Source of the DNA: Lachnospiraceae bacterium | GTDB taxonomy: Bacteria > Bacillota > Clostridia > Lachnospirales > Lachnospiraceae | DNA length: 32,092 nt | Reading direction: 5' to 3' | Assembly: GCA_017460845.1 (NCBI GenBank) | Contig: JAFUAE010000153.1 | Span: 1 to 32,092, forward strand | Position numbers and translations under genes: made by a program | In this document: piece by piece, positions 24,163 to 32,092 of the stretch | Numbering within the stretch: the first letter of the stretch is position 1 | Layout of the letters: every line of letters begins with the position of its first letter | Notes under the pieces: generated by a model | Database searches by the model: none | What the model saw: the letters and a program-made list of their open reading frames with translations, nothing else | What the model was told of the DNA's origin: nothing

Positions 24163-26796
24163 ATGAAAAAGCACGGGAAAAACAGAATACCGGTAAGGCT
24201 GACGGCATGCGCGCTTGCGGCCGGCATGCTGATGACAAATACCGCAGGGCTTGTATCTTATGCCGCCACCGCCTACAGCGGCGCGGATGTGGATGAAAAG
24301 CTTTATATCAATATGGATTACTACGGCGGCGTGGAAAAGGCCAATGTTGTGAAGGAGGTACAGTTTTCCACTGCCGGAAGCTATACCGATTACGGAAATT
24401 ACACCGGTATTACCAACATGACGGACAGGCAGGAGCCTGCCGTAGACGGGGATGCCGTGACCTGGATGAAGCCGGAAAAGGGCAACAAGCTGTATTTCCA
24501 GGGAAATCTGGATCCTGCAAATGTCAAAATGCCATGGGATTTCCAGGTGACCTATAAGGTAAACGGCATCGTGACGGCACCGGAAGAGGTTGGCGGGGCT
24601 TCAGGCACAGTGGAAATCGATGTGGATGCGGTCCCGAATAAGAGCGTCTCCAAATATATGCAGGATAATATGATCCTTCTGGTGCTGATCCCGATGGATA
24701 CGGCAAATGTATATTCCATCGATGCGCCGGAATCCATGTCCGCCAGCTTCGGAAATTACAGCGGGATCGGCTTTGAAGCGCTTCCCGGCAAGGAAGGACA
24801 TTTTACCGCACGCTTCGGCACCGACAGCTTTGAGTCCATGGGCGTGATGATGATCATGACGCCGGTGACGGTCAGCGACATGGCTAAAATCAAGGATCTG
24901 AAGGAGCTTAAGGACAAATTCCGCGATAATTCCGATGCAGTCCTGGATTCCGTAGAGGCGATCATGGACAATGTTGCGGATATGTCCTCCCAGCTCGAAA
25001 AGACAAATCAGGTGCTGGACGAGATCGCAAGCGGAAAGCGCAAGCTCGATGCCGGCAGAACGATCATATTCAACGGCGTCGATCTTTCACTGCAGGATGT
25101 GCGGGATCTGAACGCCCTGCTGGATCCTGTCGATACCTCACTTAAGACCTCCCAGTGGATGGTCTATGACATCAACAGCAATCTGAATGCGACCAACGCT
25201 GCTTTAAATAAAGCCAGCGGCGTAATGGGAACGCTCAACAAAAGACTGCGTGTGCTGTCGGAGGAAATGGCAACGACCAATACCTATAAGATAGACAGCG
25301 TGGCGGCTGATCTGGACACTGCCAAAAAGGCACTGACAGATCTGAAGAAGAATCTGGTCACAAGCGGTACGGCAGTCAGTAATCTGAAGACGATCACGGA
25401 TTCGGCGGCTTATGAGAAGGCGGTGAACGAACTGCTTTATACGGCAGCGCTGGATAGTTCCGAATATGGTGAAGACTATCTTCCGGAGGCGGTCATAGAG
25501 ATCATCAATGCGTCCATCCCCGATATTACGGCAGTGACGAAGGAGCAGCTTCAGGGAATGATGCCCACAGTCGCTTCGCTGCTTGACATTTACAGAGTGC
25601 TTGCAACCCCCAAAAAGGGTGTGACAGAGGCTGATACCTATACGGTTACGGCAACGGCTACTCCGTCGGATATGGGCGGCGGCAGTGATGTCACAGGCTC
25701 TGTGACGGCCTCTGCGGGCAATACCTATGAGCTGAAGGTCAGCGCTGCGGATCTGAATCAGGTTGCAGCCGGACTGGCGGCCTATAAGCAGAGCGGCGAT
25801 CCGACGGCTGCGGTAACCGCAATCAGCAGCTATCTGGCCGGAAACGGTTTTTCGGCAGAGGAAATTGCCGGATACCGCATGAGCATGCTCGGCCGGCTCG
25901 GTGCGGGAACATCGGCCGGATCCGCGGAGAAGGCTTCGCGCTTCATTAACCGCATGATTTCTATGCTGGACCTGAAATCAGGCATCGATACGCTGGAGAC
26001 GAACACGAAGTTCAGTACTGCCGGTTCCAGCCTGAAGAACAGCATGGGAGAGCTCAGGGAAGCCGGGACGGAAGCGCTGGCAAATGCGATCACGGCCTAC
26101 AGTTCCTTTGATTATGATCAGATCCTGACGCAGACGGACAGGGCCCTGAAGGACATCGATGACGTTATGAATGCAGGCGCGACGGTATCCTATCAGACGA
26201 GCAGACTGCTGGATTCGCTCCGGAAGGTAACAGCGAGTGTGGATGCGCTGACGACTACGATGAATTCCTATTATGAGGATGTGCAGACGGCGCTGACAAA
26301 TGTCTCGAATGTCATCGAGCAGACAGAAAAGCTTGCTGCAGATCTGACCGGCACGGCACAGACGCTCAACAATACCCTTCGCGCGGCCAGCGAGGATCTG
26401 AGCCGTGCTGCGGACGACAGCATTGATCTGGGGCGCGAAGCTGTGGACAATGCCGGCAAAATGGTCGAAAATACAAGGAAAATGAAGGAAGCCGGAGCCG
26501 AGCTCAGAAAGGCCGTCAATGATGAACTGGATGAGCAGGAGGCGGACAATAACTTCCTCAATATGGATCCGGATGCTGTCAAGGAATCACTGACGAGCAG
26601 CAGGAACCAGGAACCGTCCAACATTCAGATCATCTGCCGTACGGAAGAAATCACGGCGGACGGCAAGGATCAGGACAACGGGACCGGGGATGCCGAGATC
26701 CCGCAGGAGCAGACTACACTCGGCGGCAGAGTCGTAAATATTTTTAAGGCAATGTGGAGCAAGGTCACGGGAATTTTCGGTATATTCGGTTCATAA
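24163..26796 (+). CDS. Large exported coiled-coil protein of the MMPL operon
   Basis: An 877-residue secreted protein. ATG 24163 follows AGGAAAGG, and a signal peptide at residues 1-34 ends near SYAATA. A beta-type N-terminal region (to about 230) contains a TYKVNGIVTAPEEVGGASG segment, a pattern I associate with MMPL-linked exported proteins of Firmicutes. Residues about 240-400 and 600-780 are helical, rich in heptads such as LDTAKKALTDLKKNL. A middle stretch around 500-530 is Thr/Ser/Gly-rich. The C-terminal GRVVNIFKAMWSKVTGIFGI is hydrophobic and could touch the membrane. It is 93 bp after the MMPL stop. Function not recognised; a periplasmic-side partner of the transporter is plausible. 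Confidence 0.83.
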   Translation: MKKHGKNRIPVRLTACALAAGMLMTNTAGLVSYAATAYSGADVDEKLYINMDYYGGVEKANVVKEVQFSTAGSYTDYGNYTGITNMTDRQEPAVDGDAVTWMKPEKGNKLYFQGNLDPANVKMPWDFQVTYKVNGIVTAPEEVGGASGTVEIDVDAVPNKSVSKYMQDNMILLVLIPMDTANVYSIDAPESMSASFGNYSGIGFEALPGKEGHFTARFGTDSFESMGVMMIMTPVTVSDMAKIKDLKELKDKFRDNSDAVLDSVEAIMDNVADMSSQLEKTNQVLDEIASGKRKLDAGRTIIFNGVDLSLQDVRDLNALLDPVDTSLKTSQWMVYDINSNLNATNAALNKASGVMGTLNKRLRVLSEEMATTNTYKIDSVAADLDTAKKALTDLKKNLVTSGTAVSNLKTITDSAAYEKAVNELLYTAALDSSEYGEDYLPEAVIEIINASIPDITAVTKEQLQGMMPTVASLLDIYRVLATPKKGVTEADTYTVTATATPSDMGGGSDVTGSVTASAGNTYELKVSAADLNQVAAGLAAYKQSGDPTAAVTAISSYLAGNGFSAEEIAGYRMSMLGRLGAGTSAGSAEKASRFINRMISMLDLKSGIDTLETNTKFSTAGSSLKNSMGELREAGTEALANAITAYSSFDYDQILTQTDRALKDIDDVMNAGATVSYQTSRLLDSLRKVTASVDALTTTMNSYYEDVQTALTNVSNVIEQTEKLAADLTGTAQTLNNTLRAASEDLSRAADDSIDLGREAVDNAGKMVENTRKMKEAGAELRKAVNDELDEQEADNNFLNMDPDAVKESLTSSRNQEPSNIQIICRTEEITADGKDQDNGTGDAEIPQEQTTLGGRVVNIFKAMWSKVTGIFGIFGS

Positions 26797-26838
26797 GCGG
26801 AATTTATAGAAAGCCCTGAGGCAGGAGATAAGAAACAT

Positions 26839-28158
26839 ATGAAAAAAGTACGGAAGCATACAGCATTTCTGGCCGGGATGGGGATGACGGCGGCAGCAGG
26901 CATTCTCTTTAGCCTGCCGGCATTTGCCATGACGAAATATGTGGATCTGGAGATCAACATGGACAGTATTCCGGAGCACAACGCGGGCGAAGCGTTTATG
27001 CCGCTGTTCGAGCTGTCTTCGGAAAATAATGATAATATTACGGTCGATTTTGAGGACGGTCCCGAGACAACGGCAAATCCGACGATCCCTTATAATTACG
27101 GAGTCAGGATCCATTCGGACAATGAGTCCCTTGACGAGGATCTGCAGATCCGCGGCACCGGGATCCGTTCGACCTATGTGGACTTTGTGTCGGCTGATAA
27201 TTCGGAAGCGGAGGGCAGGATCCAGGTCTACCCGTTTTACAGACTGATCACACCGGAGCCTGTGATCGATAAAGCGTCAAAATCAGCCTCCTGGAATGCG
27301 GTGCCCTATGCCGGAAAATATGAATATGTGGTGACATATACGACAAAGAACGGGGATACAAAGACGACCCACGGCACGACCAAACAGACACATGCAAGTG
27401 TTTCCTCCGCATTATCTGCAGATGCGGACGGGGAGATCGGTTTTGCGGTCCGGGCGCTGGCGACAGAGGAAGAGGGCTATGCGGATGCGGTGATCACAGA
27501 CGGCGTAGCCGGCTGGAAGGGCATGGACTGGGCGGATAAATACCGCATCAGGATCCAGTATACCAATCCCTCCGGAAAAAAAGTCAAACAGGAATACACA
27601 GTCACGGGAACCGAGTATCATGTGGAGGGCTATATCAATTCTTCCATTGACGGGAATGTAAGGGTAACGGTCCGCGCGGTCCCGAAAAACAACGAGCATG
27701 CTTATTACAATATCGCGCTCAGCGAGTTCGGGATCACGGGCGGAGAAAGCTCGGAGACCGGAGATTATGATGTCGAGGAGCCATGGGCGTTCCTGGCGGA
27801 TTACAGTGCTGTCGTGGACGGGAATTTTGCCGCAAAAGTGCCCACAGGCGCCAGCACAGGCGTGACCGGCATCAATACAGGGCTTACTGGAAACGGCGGC
27901 AGCTGGAAGAGAGTGACCTATAAATGGCAGTATCTGGTAAACGGCACTCCGTACAATGCCGGCTGGCTGAAGCTCGGAAACGCGTGGTATTATTTTGATC
28001 CGGACGGATATATGCATACCGGCTGGCTGACGGATACCGACGGAAAGCGCTATTACCTGGAATCAAAGGTCGGCTCCGGCCAGGGCCAGATGGTAACAGG
28101 CACCCGCGAAATCAACGGACAGAGCTATACTTTTGATGTCAGCGGGGCGTGCATGTAG
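26839..28158 (+). CDS. Secreted protein with C-terminal choline-binding-type cell-wall repeats
   Basis: A 439-residue exported protein with signal peptide at residues 1-30 (cut near PAFA). The body has fibronectin-like or beta-rich segments, including AVPYAGKYEYVVTYTTKNGD. Two repeats of the choline-binding (CW_binding) type close the C-terminus: AGWLKLGNAWYYFDPDGYMH and TGWLTDTDGKRYYLESKV, and the sequence ends in CM. Such repeats hold proteins on teichoic acids or other wall polymers. The start has AGGAGATAAGAAAC. It is 42 bp after the previous gene, the third gene of the MMPL operon. The last 20 bp overlap the convergent HAD gene. No enzymatic motif was seen. Confidence 0.88.
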   Translation: MKKVRKHTAFLAGMGMTAAAGILFSLPAFAMTKYVDLEINMDSIPEHNAGEAFMPLFELSSENNDNITVDFEDGPETTANPTIPYNYGVRIHSDNESLDEDLQIRGTGIRSTYVDFVSADNSEAEGRIQVYPFYRLITPEPVIDKASKSASWNAVPYAGKYEYVVTYTTKNGDTKTTHGTTKQTHASVSSALSADADGEIGFAVRALATEEEGYADAVITDGVAGWKGMDWADKYRIRIQYTNPSGKKVKQEYTVTGTEYHVEGYINSSIDGNVRVTVRAVPKNNEHAYYNIALSEFGITGGESSETGDYDVEEPWAFLADYSAVVDGNFAAKVPTGASTGVTGINTGLTGNGGSWKRVTYKWQYLVNGTPYNAGWLKLGNAWYYFDPDGYMHTGWLTDTDGKRYYLESKVGSGQGQMVTGTREINGQSYTFDVSGACM

Positions 28159-28759
28159 ATTCCAGCAGCTTCTGAAGCTCCGCATTGATCATTTCACGGG
28201 AAAGGATCTGCTTGGCGTGCATACCGGCGTCGATCGCGCCCTGTACATTGTCGGCGCGGTCATCGAAGAACAGGCACTCCTCAGGCTTCAGATCATAGGT
28301 CTCAAGGAGTGCCCGGTAAATACCGGGTTCCGGCTTGATGACGTGGACTCTGCAGGAAATGATGGCGCCGTCAACATTTTCAGCGATACCGGTGCCCTTC
28401 AGATGGCATTTGAGCAGGTGCTCGGAATAATTGGAAAGCAGGTAGATCCGGTAGCCTGCTTTCTTTAATTTCAGGGCTTTTTCCCAGACCTCCGGACGGA
28501 ACTCGTGCATCAGTTCGGGATGGCGCATGACCCATTCAATGACCTCGAAGTCCTCCGGAAACGCTTTGCGATACTCCCTGATAGCACCTTCGAGATCAAT
28601 CATTCCGCCATCGAGACGCTTCCACCAGATTTCGGATTCAAACATTTCCGCAGCGATACGCTCCGTTTCTTCCGGGCTGACCCCGTGCCGGATCATCATT
28701 TCTCTCCAGTGATACTCGATCAGAACATAGCCGATATCAAAAATCAGATTTTTTATCAT
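28139..28759 (-). CDS. HAD-superfamily hydrolase, subfamily IA (YihX-like)
   Basis: A 206-residue cytoplasmic phosphatase-type protein. Motif I is LIFDIGYVLIE: nucleophile D8 is present and the second acidic position is replaced by Gly, as in YihX-type HADs (FDLGNV). Motif II is the LLSNYS segment, motif III the Lys of HVIKPEPGIY, and motif IV FFDDRADNV. The cap is alpha-helical, of C1 type. These enzymes dephosphorylate sugar phosphates or related small molecules; substrate unknown. ATG 28759 follows GGAAGGA. It converges on the cell-wall-binding gene with a 20-bp stop overlap, so no terminator separates them. Confidence 0.9.
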   Translation of the reverse strand: MIKNLIFDIGYVLIEYHWREMMIRHGVSPEETERIAAEMFESEIWWKRLDGGMIDLEGAIREYRKAFPEDFEVIEWVMRHPELMHEFRPEVWEKALKLKKAGYRIYLLSNYSEHLLKCHLKGTGIAENVDGAIISCRVHVIKPEPGIYRALLETYDLKPEECLFFDDRADNVQGAIDAGMHAKQILSREMINAELQKLLESTCTPR

Positions 28760-28854
28760 AGAAATTCCTTCCCATACTTTTTTCTGTTATACTACAGGCG
28801 GAAAGCGCTGCGCGCATTATTATAGCACAATTTTATTCAGAGAAAAGGTAAAGC

Positions 28855-29727
28855 ATGATCCAGGATATTTTCCCTTATAAGTATCATAATGAATATCGCA
28901 ATATTGCCGCCGAGGACAGCGATTATGTGATCCCCGTCCATCAGCAGCGGATCCTCTGCAGCTGCACCGAGACGAAGGCATCTCTGCCGACAGCCGCGGA
29001 AGCGGAAAGGATCTGGAAGATCGACAGGAAAAAGCTGCGTTATCTGTTTGCCATTGACGAAATGAATTTCTTTTTATGGGACCAGGATCTGGAAGAAACG
29101 GCAGGCTTTCGCTGGGAGCATATCCTGACGGTCAGGGGACTGGAGCCGGCCTACATATCCTTTGCCGCAGCCGTAGGAGCCCATCTGGCACACTGGTACG
29201 AGAATAACCGTTTCTGCGGCAAATGCGGGCAGCCGTACAGCCACAGCAAGACGCAGAGGGCTCTGGTCTGCCCGGCCTGCGGTCAGGTGGCATTTCCGAG
29301 GATCAATCCGATCGTGATCGCCGCTGTCGTTGACGGAGACAGGCTCCTTGTCGCAAGATACAACAAGAAGCATTTCAATCCGAGAAATAACCAGTATGTA
29401 CTGCTGGCGGGTTATGTGGAAATCGGCGAAAGCTACGAGGATACCGTAAGGCGCGAAATACGGGAGGAGACCGGTCTTGAGATCCGGAGGATCCGCTATG
29501 TGGCAAGCCAGCCGTGGCCTTATTCGCAGACCTCGATCGCCGGCTTCTATGTGGAAGCGGACAGCCGCAAGCCGCTTAAGATCCAGGAGGATGAGCTTTC
29601 GGAGCTGGTATGGGTAAAGCGTGAGGATCTTCCGCCGAGAAGGAACCTTACCAGCATTACGGACAACCTGATCGAGTGGTTCCGTCACGGCAAAACAGTT
29701 GAGGAGATCCGGAAGGAACTCGAATAA
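28855..29727 (+). CDS. nudC: NAD(+) diphosphatase / RNA-decapping Nudix hydrolase
   Basis: A 290-residue NudC. The N-terminal beta domain reaches about residue 115. A zinc ribbon follows with C121-x-x-C124 and C139-x-x-C142, and then the Nudix domain. Its box GYVEIGESYEDTVRR (186 on) continues EIREETGLE, matching GX5EX7REUXEEXGU. SQPWP at 218-222 is the NudC-specific motif for NADH specificity. NudC cleaves NADH to NMNH and AMP and removes NAD caps from RNA. ATG 28855 follows AAAAGG. It diverges from the HAD gene with a short intergenic region. Length and every motif are canonical; nothing odd. Confidence 0.95.
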   Translation: MIQDIFPYKYHNEYRNIAAEDSDYVIPVHQQRILCSCTETKASLPTAAEAERIWKIDRKKLRYLFAIDEMNFFLWDQDLEETAGFRWEHILTVRGLEPAYISFAAAVGAHLAHWYENNRFCGKCGQPYSHSKTQRALVCPACGQVAFPRINPIVIAAVVDGDRLLVARYNKKHFNPRNNQYVLLAGYVEIGESYEDTVRREIREETGLEIRRIRYVASQPWPYSQTSIAGFYVEADSRKPLKIQEDELSELVWVKREDLPPRRNLTSITDNLIEWFRHGKTVEEIRKELE

Positions 29728-29752
29728 AAAAGGCAGCATAATATTATCAAGG

Positions 29753-29844
29753 TAAACTTCGTGACAGCTGCGCTGTCACTGCGTATACATGAAAGTAACA
29801 CTCGAGCGTCGCCTGCGGCTCGCTCTCATTAACTTTCATAGTAA
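29753..29844 (+). repeat. 92-bp structured repeat, copy B
   Basis: It begins TAAACTTC. GTGACAGC-TGC-GCTGTCAC (29761-29779) is a perfect 8-bp stem; ATGAAAGT (29789-29796) pairs with ACTTTCAT (29832-29839) around a GC-rich inner hairpin; it ends TAGTAA. It matches copy A at 9954-10046 in order and outer pairing, with different central bases. Its end runs into the AAAGGAGC ribosome site of the channel gene. Confidence 0.8.
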
Positions 29845-29861
29845 AGGAGCAGTACGCTGAT

Positions 29862-30959
29862 ATGCGTATCAGTAAGGAACGTATTTTTAAAATTATACAG
29901 ATCGGCAGCCGGACAGATATTCCGAGCATTGTGTTTGACGTTTTTATTTCAATCGTGATCCTGGTGTGCGTCACGGTAACATTTATGCAGACGTTTGACA
30001 CTTTCCAGAATGTTCCGCTGATTCAGGAGATAGAATTTGCCACTATCATCATTTTTATTATAGAATTTGCACTTCGCATTTACACCGCAGACCTTTTGTA
30101 TCCGGGATATCCGCAGGGGACGGCAATTCTGAAATTTATCTTCTCATTTTTCGGAATGGTAGACCTGCTTTCGATTATTTCCTACTTTGTCCCGGTCTGG
30201 TTTACTTCGGGCGTCGTTGCCCTTCGCGTGCTCCGCGTCATGAGAATCGCGAGGCTGTTCCGCTTCAGCTCGGAATATGACGCATTCGATATGATCTTCA
30301 ATGTCCTTCGCGAAAGAAAGAACCAGATCATATCCTCGGTGATCATTATTGTTCTGCTGATGTTTATGGCCTCCATGCTGATGTACTCGATCGAGCACGA
30401 CGCGCAGCCGGAAGCATTTGCAAATGGATTCAGCGGTATGTGGTGGGCGGTCTCCACGATCCTGACGGTCGGCTACGGAGATATTTATCCGGTAACGACC
30501 TTCGGCAAAATCATGGCGATCGTAATCGCCTTTCTGGGCGTCGGGCTCGTGGCCATGCCGACCGGCATCATCAGTGCAGGCTTCGTGGAGGAGTACCACA
30601 GGGAGGCGCTGCGGGAGCAGAACCAGTCGATCCAGACTATTATGAATTCGATCCCGGGCAGTTCGGGTTCACAGGACAGTCCTGCTCCTGAAAAAGGGAA
30701 CAGTGCAGACGGGAACGCGCAGAAGCTTCTGGAAAAGGATGCCCCGGCCGTAAGCACTGCAAAAGCAGAGGTTTCCGGGCTGAGAGCTGCCCTGCATGCT
30801 CCGGGCAATTATACGGAGGACGATGAAATCGTGATTGCGATCCTTGAAAAACAGGAAGCCAAGAAACTCCAAGACGGACACTGCCCATTATGCGGGACAA
30901 ATCTGCGTTCGCTCCGCCCGTCTTACTGTCCTGTCTGCGGTCAGCGGCTGGGAGAGTGA
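29862..30959 (+). CDS. Voltage-gated potassium-channel-type protein with C-terminal zinc ribbon
   Basis: A 365-residue six-helix channel subunit. S1-S3 occupy about residues 22-110. S4 carries a spaced arginine series R122, R125, R128, R131 and R134 (ALRVLRVMRIARLFRF). A pore loop STILTVGYGD (199-207) is a perfect potassium selectivity filter, followed by S6 at about 215-240. A Gly/Ser-rich linker, an acidic helix and a zinc-ribbon tail with CPLCG and CPVCG follow at the C-terminus, unusual for Kv channels. It should be a tetrameric inner-membrane potassium channel gated by voltage; the ribbon may sense metal or partner binding (inference). The start uses AAAGGAGC, spaced 11 bases away, and copy B of the repeat lies just upstream. 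Confidence 0.92.
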   Translation: MRISKERIFKIIQIGSRTDIPSIVFDVFISIVILVCVTVTFMQTFDTFQNVPLIQEIEFATIIIFIIEFALRIYTADLLYPGYPQGTAILKFIFSFFGMVDLLSIISYFVPVWFTSGVVALRVLRVMRIARLFRFSSEYDAFDMIFNVLRERKNQIISSVIIIVLLMFMASMLMYSIEHDAQPEAFANGFSGMWWAVSTILTVGYGDIYPVTTFGKIMAIVIAFLGVGLVAMPTGIISAGFVEEYHREALREQNQSIQTIMNSIPGSSGSQDSPAPEKGNSADGNAQKLLEKDAPAVSTAKAEVSGLRAALHAPGNYTEDDEIVIAILEKQEAKKLQDGHCPLCGTNLRSLRPSYCPVCGQRLGE

Positions 30960-31086
30960 TTGGATAGTGCTATTTTTATAAAATAATGTTATAGTTTTAG
31001 ACAGGGAAGAAATTGTCCGGGGTGTTCCCGAACAGTGACATAGTAATAGTTTAAGCCAGATAACACGATTTGGAAGGAATAATACC

Positions 31087-31929
31087 ATGTCGTATATTAT
31101 TGTATCGGACTCCTCTTCCAATATTCTGAAGATGTCAGTTCCAAATTACAAAACGGTTCCGCTACATATTATGCTGGGAAAAGAAGACTGGCCGGATACG
31201 TCCGAAACGGATCTCAGCCTGTTTGATAAGGCGCTGGATGGCTTTAAGGGCAAGACGGCTTCCTCATGTCCATCTCCGGATGAGTGGATCGGGGCGTTTG
31301 AGGATGCGGAAACCGTGTTCTGCATTACGATCTCGAGCGGATTGTCCGGCAGCTTTAATTCGGCGATGTCCGCAAAGCATATTTATGAGGAACATCACCC
31401 CGGAAGAAAGGTTTATGTGCTGGATTCTCTGGCGACCGGTCCGCGCATGGTGCTGATGACCCGTTTTCTTCAGGACCAGATCGCGCAGGGCGCGGATTAT
31501 GAGACGGCATATCAGAAAACGCTCGAATACAGAGACCAGACCGGACTTCTGTTTACGCTGCAGTCGATCCAGATGCTGGCAAATGCCGGCAGGGTAAGTC
31601 CTCTGATCGCAAAGGCGGTCGGGATCTTGGATATGCGTCTGATTGGACAGGCAAGTGAAGCGGGCACGATCCAGATGGTCGGAAAAAACCGCGGCTATAA
31701 AAAGTCCCTGATCGGTACGTTTAAGCAGATGCTGAATCTGAATTATGACGGCGGCAAGGTCGTCATTTCCCATAACCGCAACGAACAGGCGGCCAATGAG
31801 CTTGCCGACATGATCCGGGAAAAGTTCGGGGATGTGATGATCGATATCCACCGCACTACCGTGCTCTGCAGCTATTATGCGGAAAAGGGCGGATTTATCG
31901 TCGGATTCGAGAAGGCCAAGATGCGGTAA
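31087..31929 (+). CDS. DegV-family (FakB-like) fatty-acid-binding protein
   Basis: A 280-residue soluble protein. The N-terminal DegV domain begins YIIVSDSSSN (usual DSSSD/T-type start), and the lipid-pocket segments TASSCPSPDEW, ITISSGLSGSFNSA and AGRVSPLIAKAVGIL are all typical. DegV/FakB proteins hold an acyl chain for phosphorylation by a FakA kinase, feeding exogenous fatty acids into phospholipid synthesis. No FakA is in the window. The ATG follows GGAAGGAATAATACC. It stands alone after the channel, with a terminator behind it. Confidence 0.92.
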   Translation: MSYIIVSDSSSNILKMSVPNYKTVPLHIMLGKEDWPDTSETDLSLFDKALDGFKGKTASSCPSPDEWIGAFEDAETVFCITISSGLSGSFNSAMSAKHIYEEHHPGRKVYVLDSLATGPRMVLMTRFLQDQIAQGADYETAYQKTLEYRDQTGLLFTLQSIQMLANAGRVSPLIAKAVGILDMRLIGQASEAGTIQMVGKNRGYKKSLIGTFKQMLNLNYDGGKVVISHNRNEQAANELADMIREKFGDVMIDIHRTTVLCSYYAEKGGFIVGFEKAKMR

Positions 31930-31964
31930 GAAATTAAACTGTAATTATGAAATAGAATAAACAG

Positions 31965-32008
31965 GGCGGGTCAAATTCCGGGTGTTCTGGTTTGATCCGC
32001 CTGTATTT
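31965..32008 (+). terminator. Terminator of the DegV gene
   Basis: GGCGGGTCAAA (31965-31975) pairs with TTTGATCCGCC (31991-32001), one G-T pair, followed by TGTATTTT. It is 36 bp past the stop codon. Confidence 0.85.
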
Positions 32009-32092
32009 TGTGTTCAGGGAAGTAAGCTGCGGCAGTTATTGCGAAACCGACAGGCCTCGGACATTTTCCAGGAAATTGTACAGGATCTCTGC
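32009..32092. other. Window end, no feature seen
   Basis: The last 84 bp hold no convincing gene start or signal. Confidence 0.4.

Overview
The window looks like chromosome of a spore-forming, low-to-mid GC Clostridia, most likely a Lachnospiraceae-type gut anaerobe. The clues are AGGAGG-type ribosome sites, tRNAs with no encoded CCA, an L-box lysine riboswitch, a PdaA-type cortex deacetylase, a choline-binding-type cell-wall protein beside an MMPL transporter, a small helper protein before a metal P-type ATPase, and an Rpn-type nuclease with C-terminal KEGI repeats. This placement is inference from gene content; there is no rRNA or marker gene. I see no prophage, IS element, CRISPR array or plasmid gene.

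Layout. 1-2.8 kb: an Rpn-family nuclease cut by the window edge, a LysR regulator, a possible 24-residue peptide and two small unknown proteins. 2.85 kb: tRNA-Gly(CCC). 3.1-8.35 kb: a YtcJ-like amidohydrolase diverges from a MATE transporter (fused to a degenerate RsbW-like domain) and a sodium:solute symporter; both divergent promoters are near consensus. 8.45-13.2 kb: a consensus promoter, a lysine riboswitch with its terminator, a Nif3-like metalloprotein, a 730-bp hairpin-rich repeat tract, a GATE-domain membrane protein, a leader with two mutually exclusive hairpins, and a GidA-like cysteine-rich flavoprotein. 13.2-14.3 kb: pdaA. 14.4 kb: tRNA-Pro(GGG). 14.6-15.85 kb: an iron-type alcohol dehydrogenase under a promoter framed by an inverted repeat. 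16.1-17.75 kb: a tRNA-dihydrouridine synthase and a GNAT acetyltransferase. 18.0-20.5 kb: a P1B-type ATPase with unusual signature residues and its small partner. 20.7-28.16 kb: a TetR regulator divergent from MMPL transporter, large exported protein and cell-wall-binding protein genes. 28.1-32 kb: a HAD hydrolase, nudC, a voltage-gated potassium channel with a C-terminal zinc ribbon, and a DegV protein.

How the parts work together. The most notable block is the lysine-riboswitch region. The switch has a clean terminator just before the Nif3-like gene, so that gene is expected to be lysine-responsive. The GATE protein and flavoprotein follow on the same strand, but a terminator-like hairpin and a repeat tract lie between, so one transcript is not assured. 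None of the three is a classical lysine biosynthesis or transport gene. The amidohydrolase-MATE-symporter block reads as a take-up, hydrolyse and export module for an unknown small molecule. The TetR-MMPL-exported-protein block reads as an envelope export system.

A 92-bp structured repeat occurs twice, in the tract before the GATE gene and directly before the ion channel gene. Coordinates follow the most likely start codons, judged by ribosome-binding sites, and some are shorter than the longest open frame.
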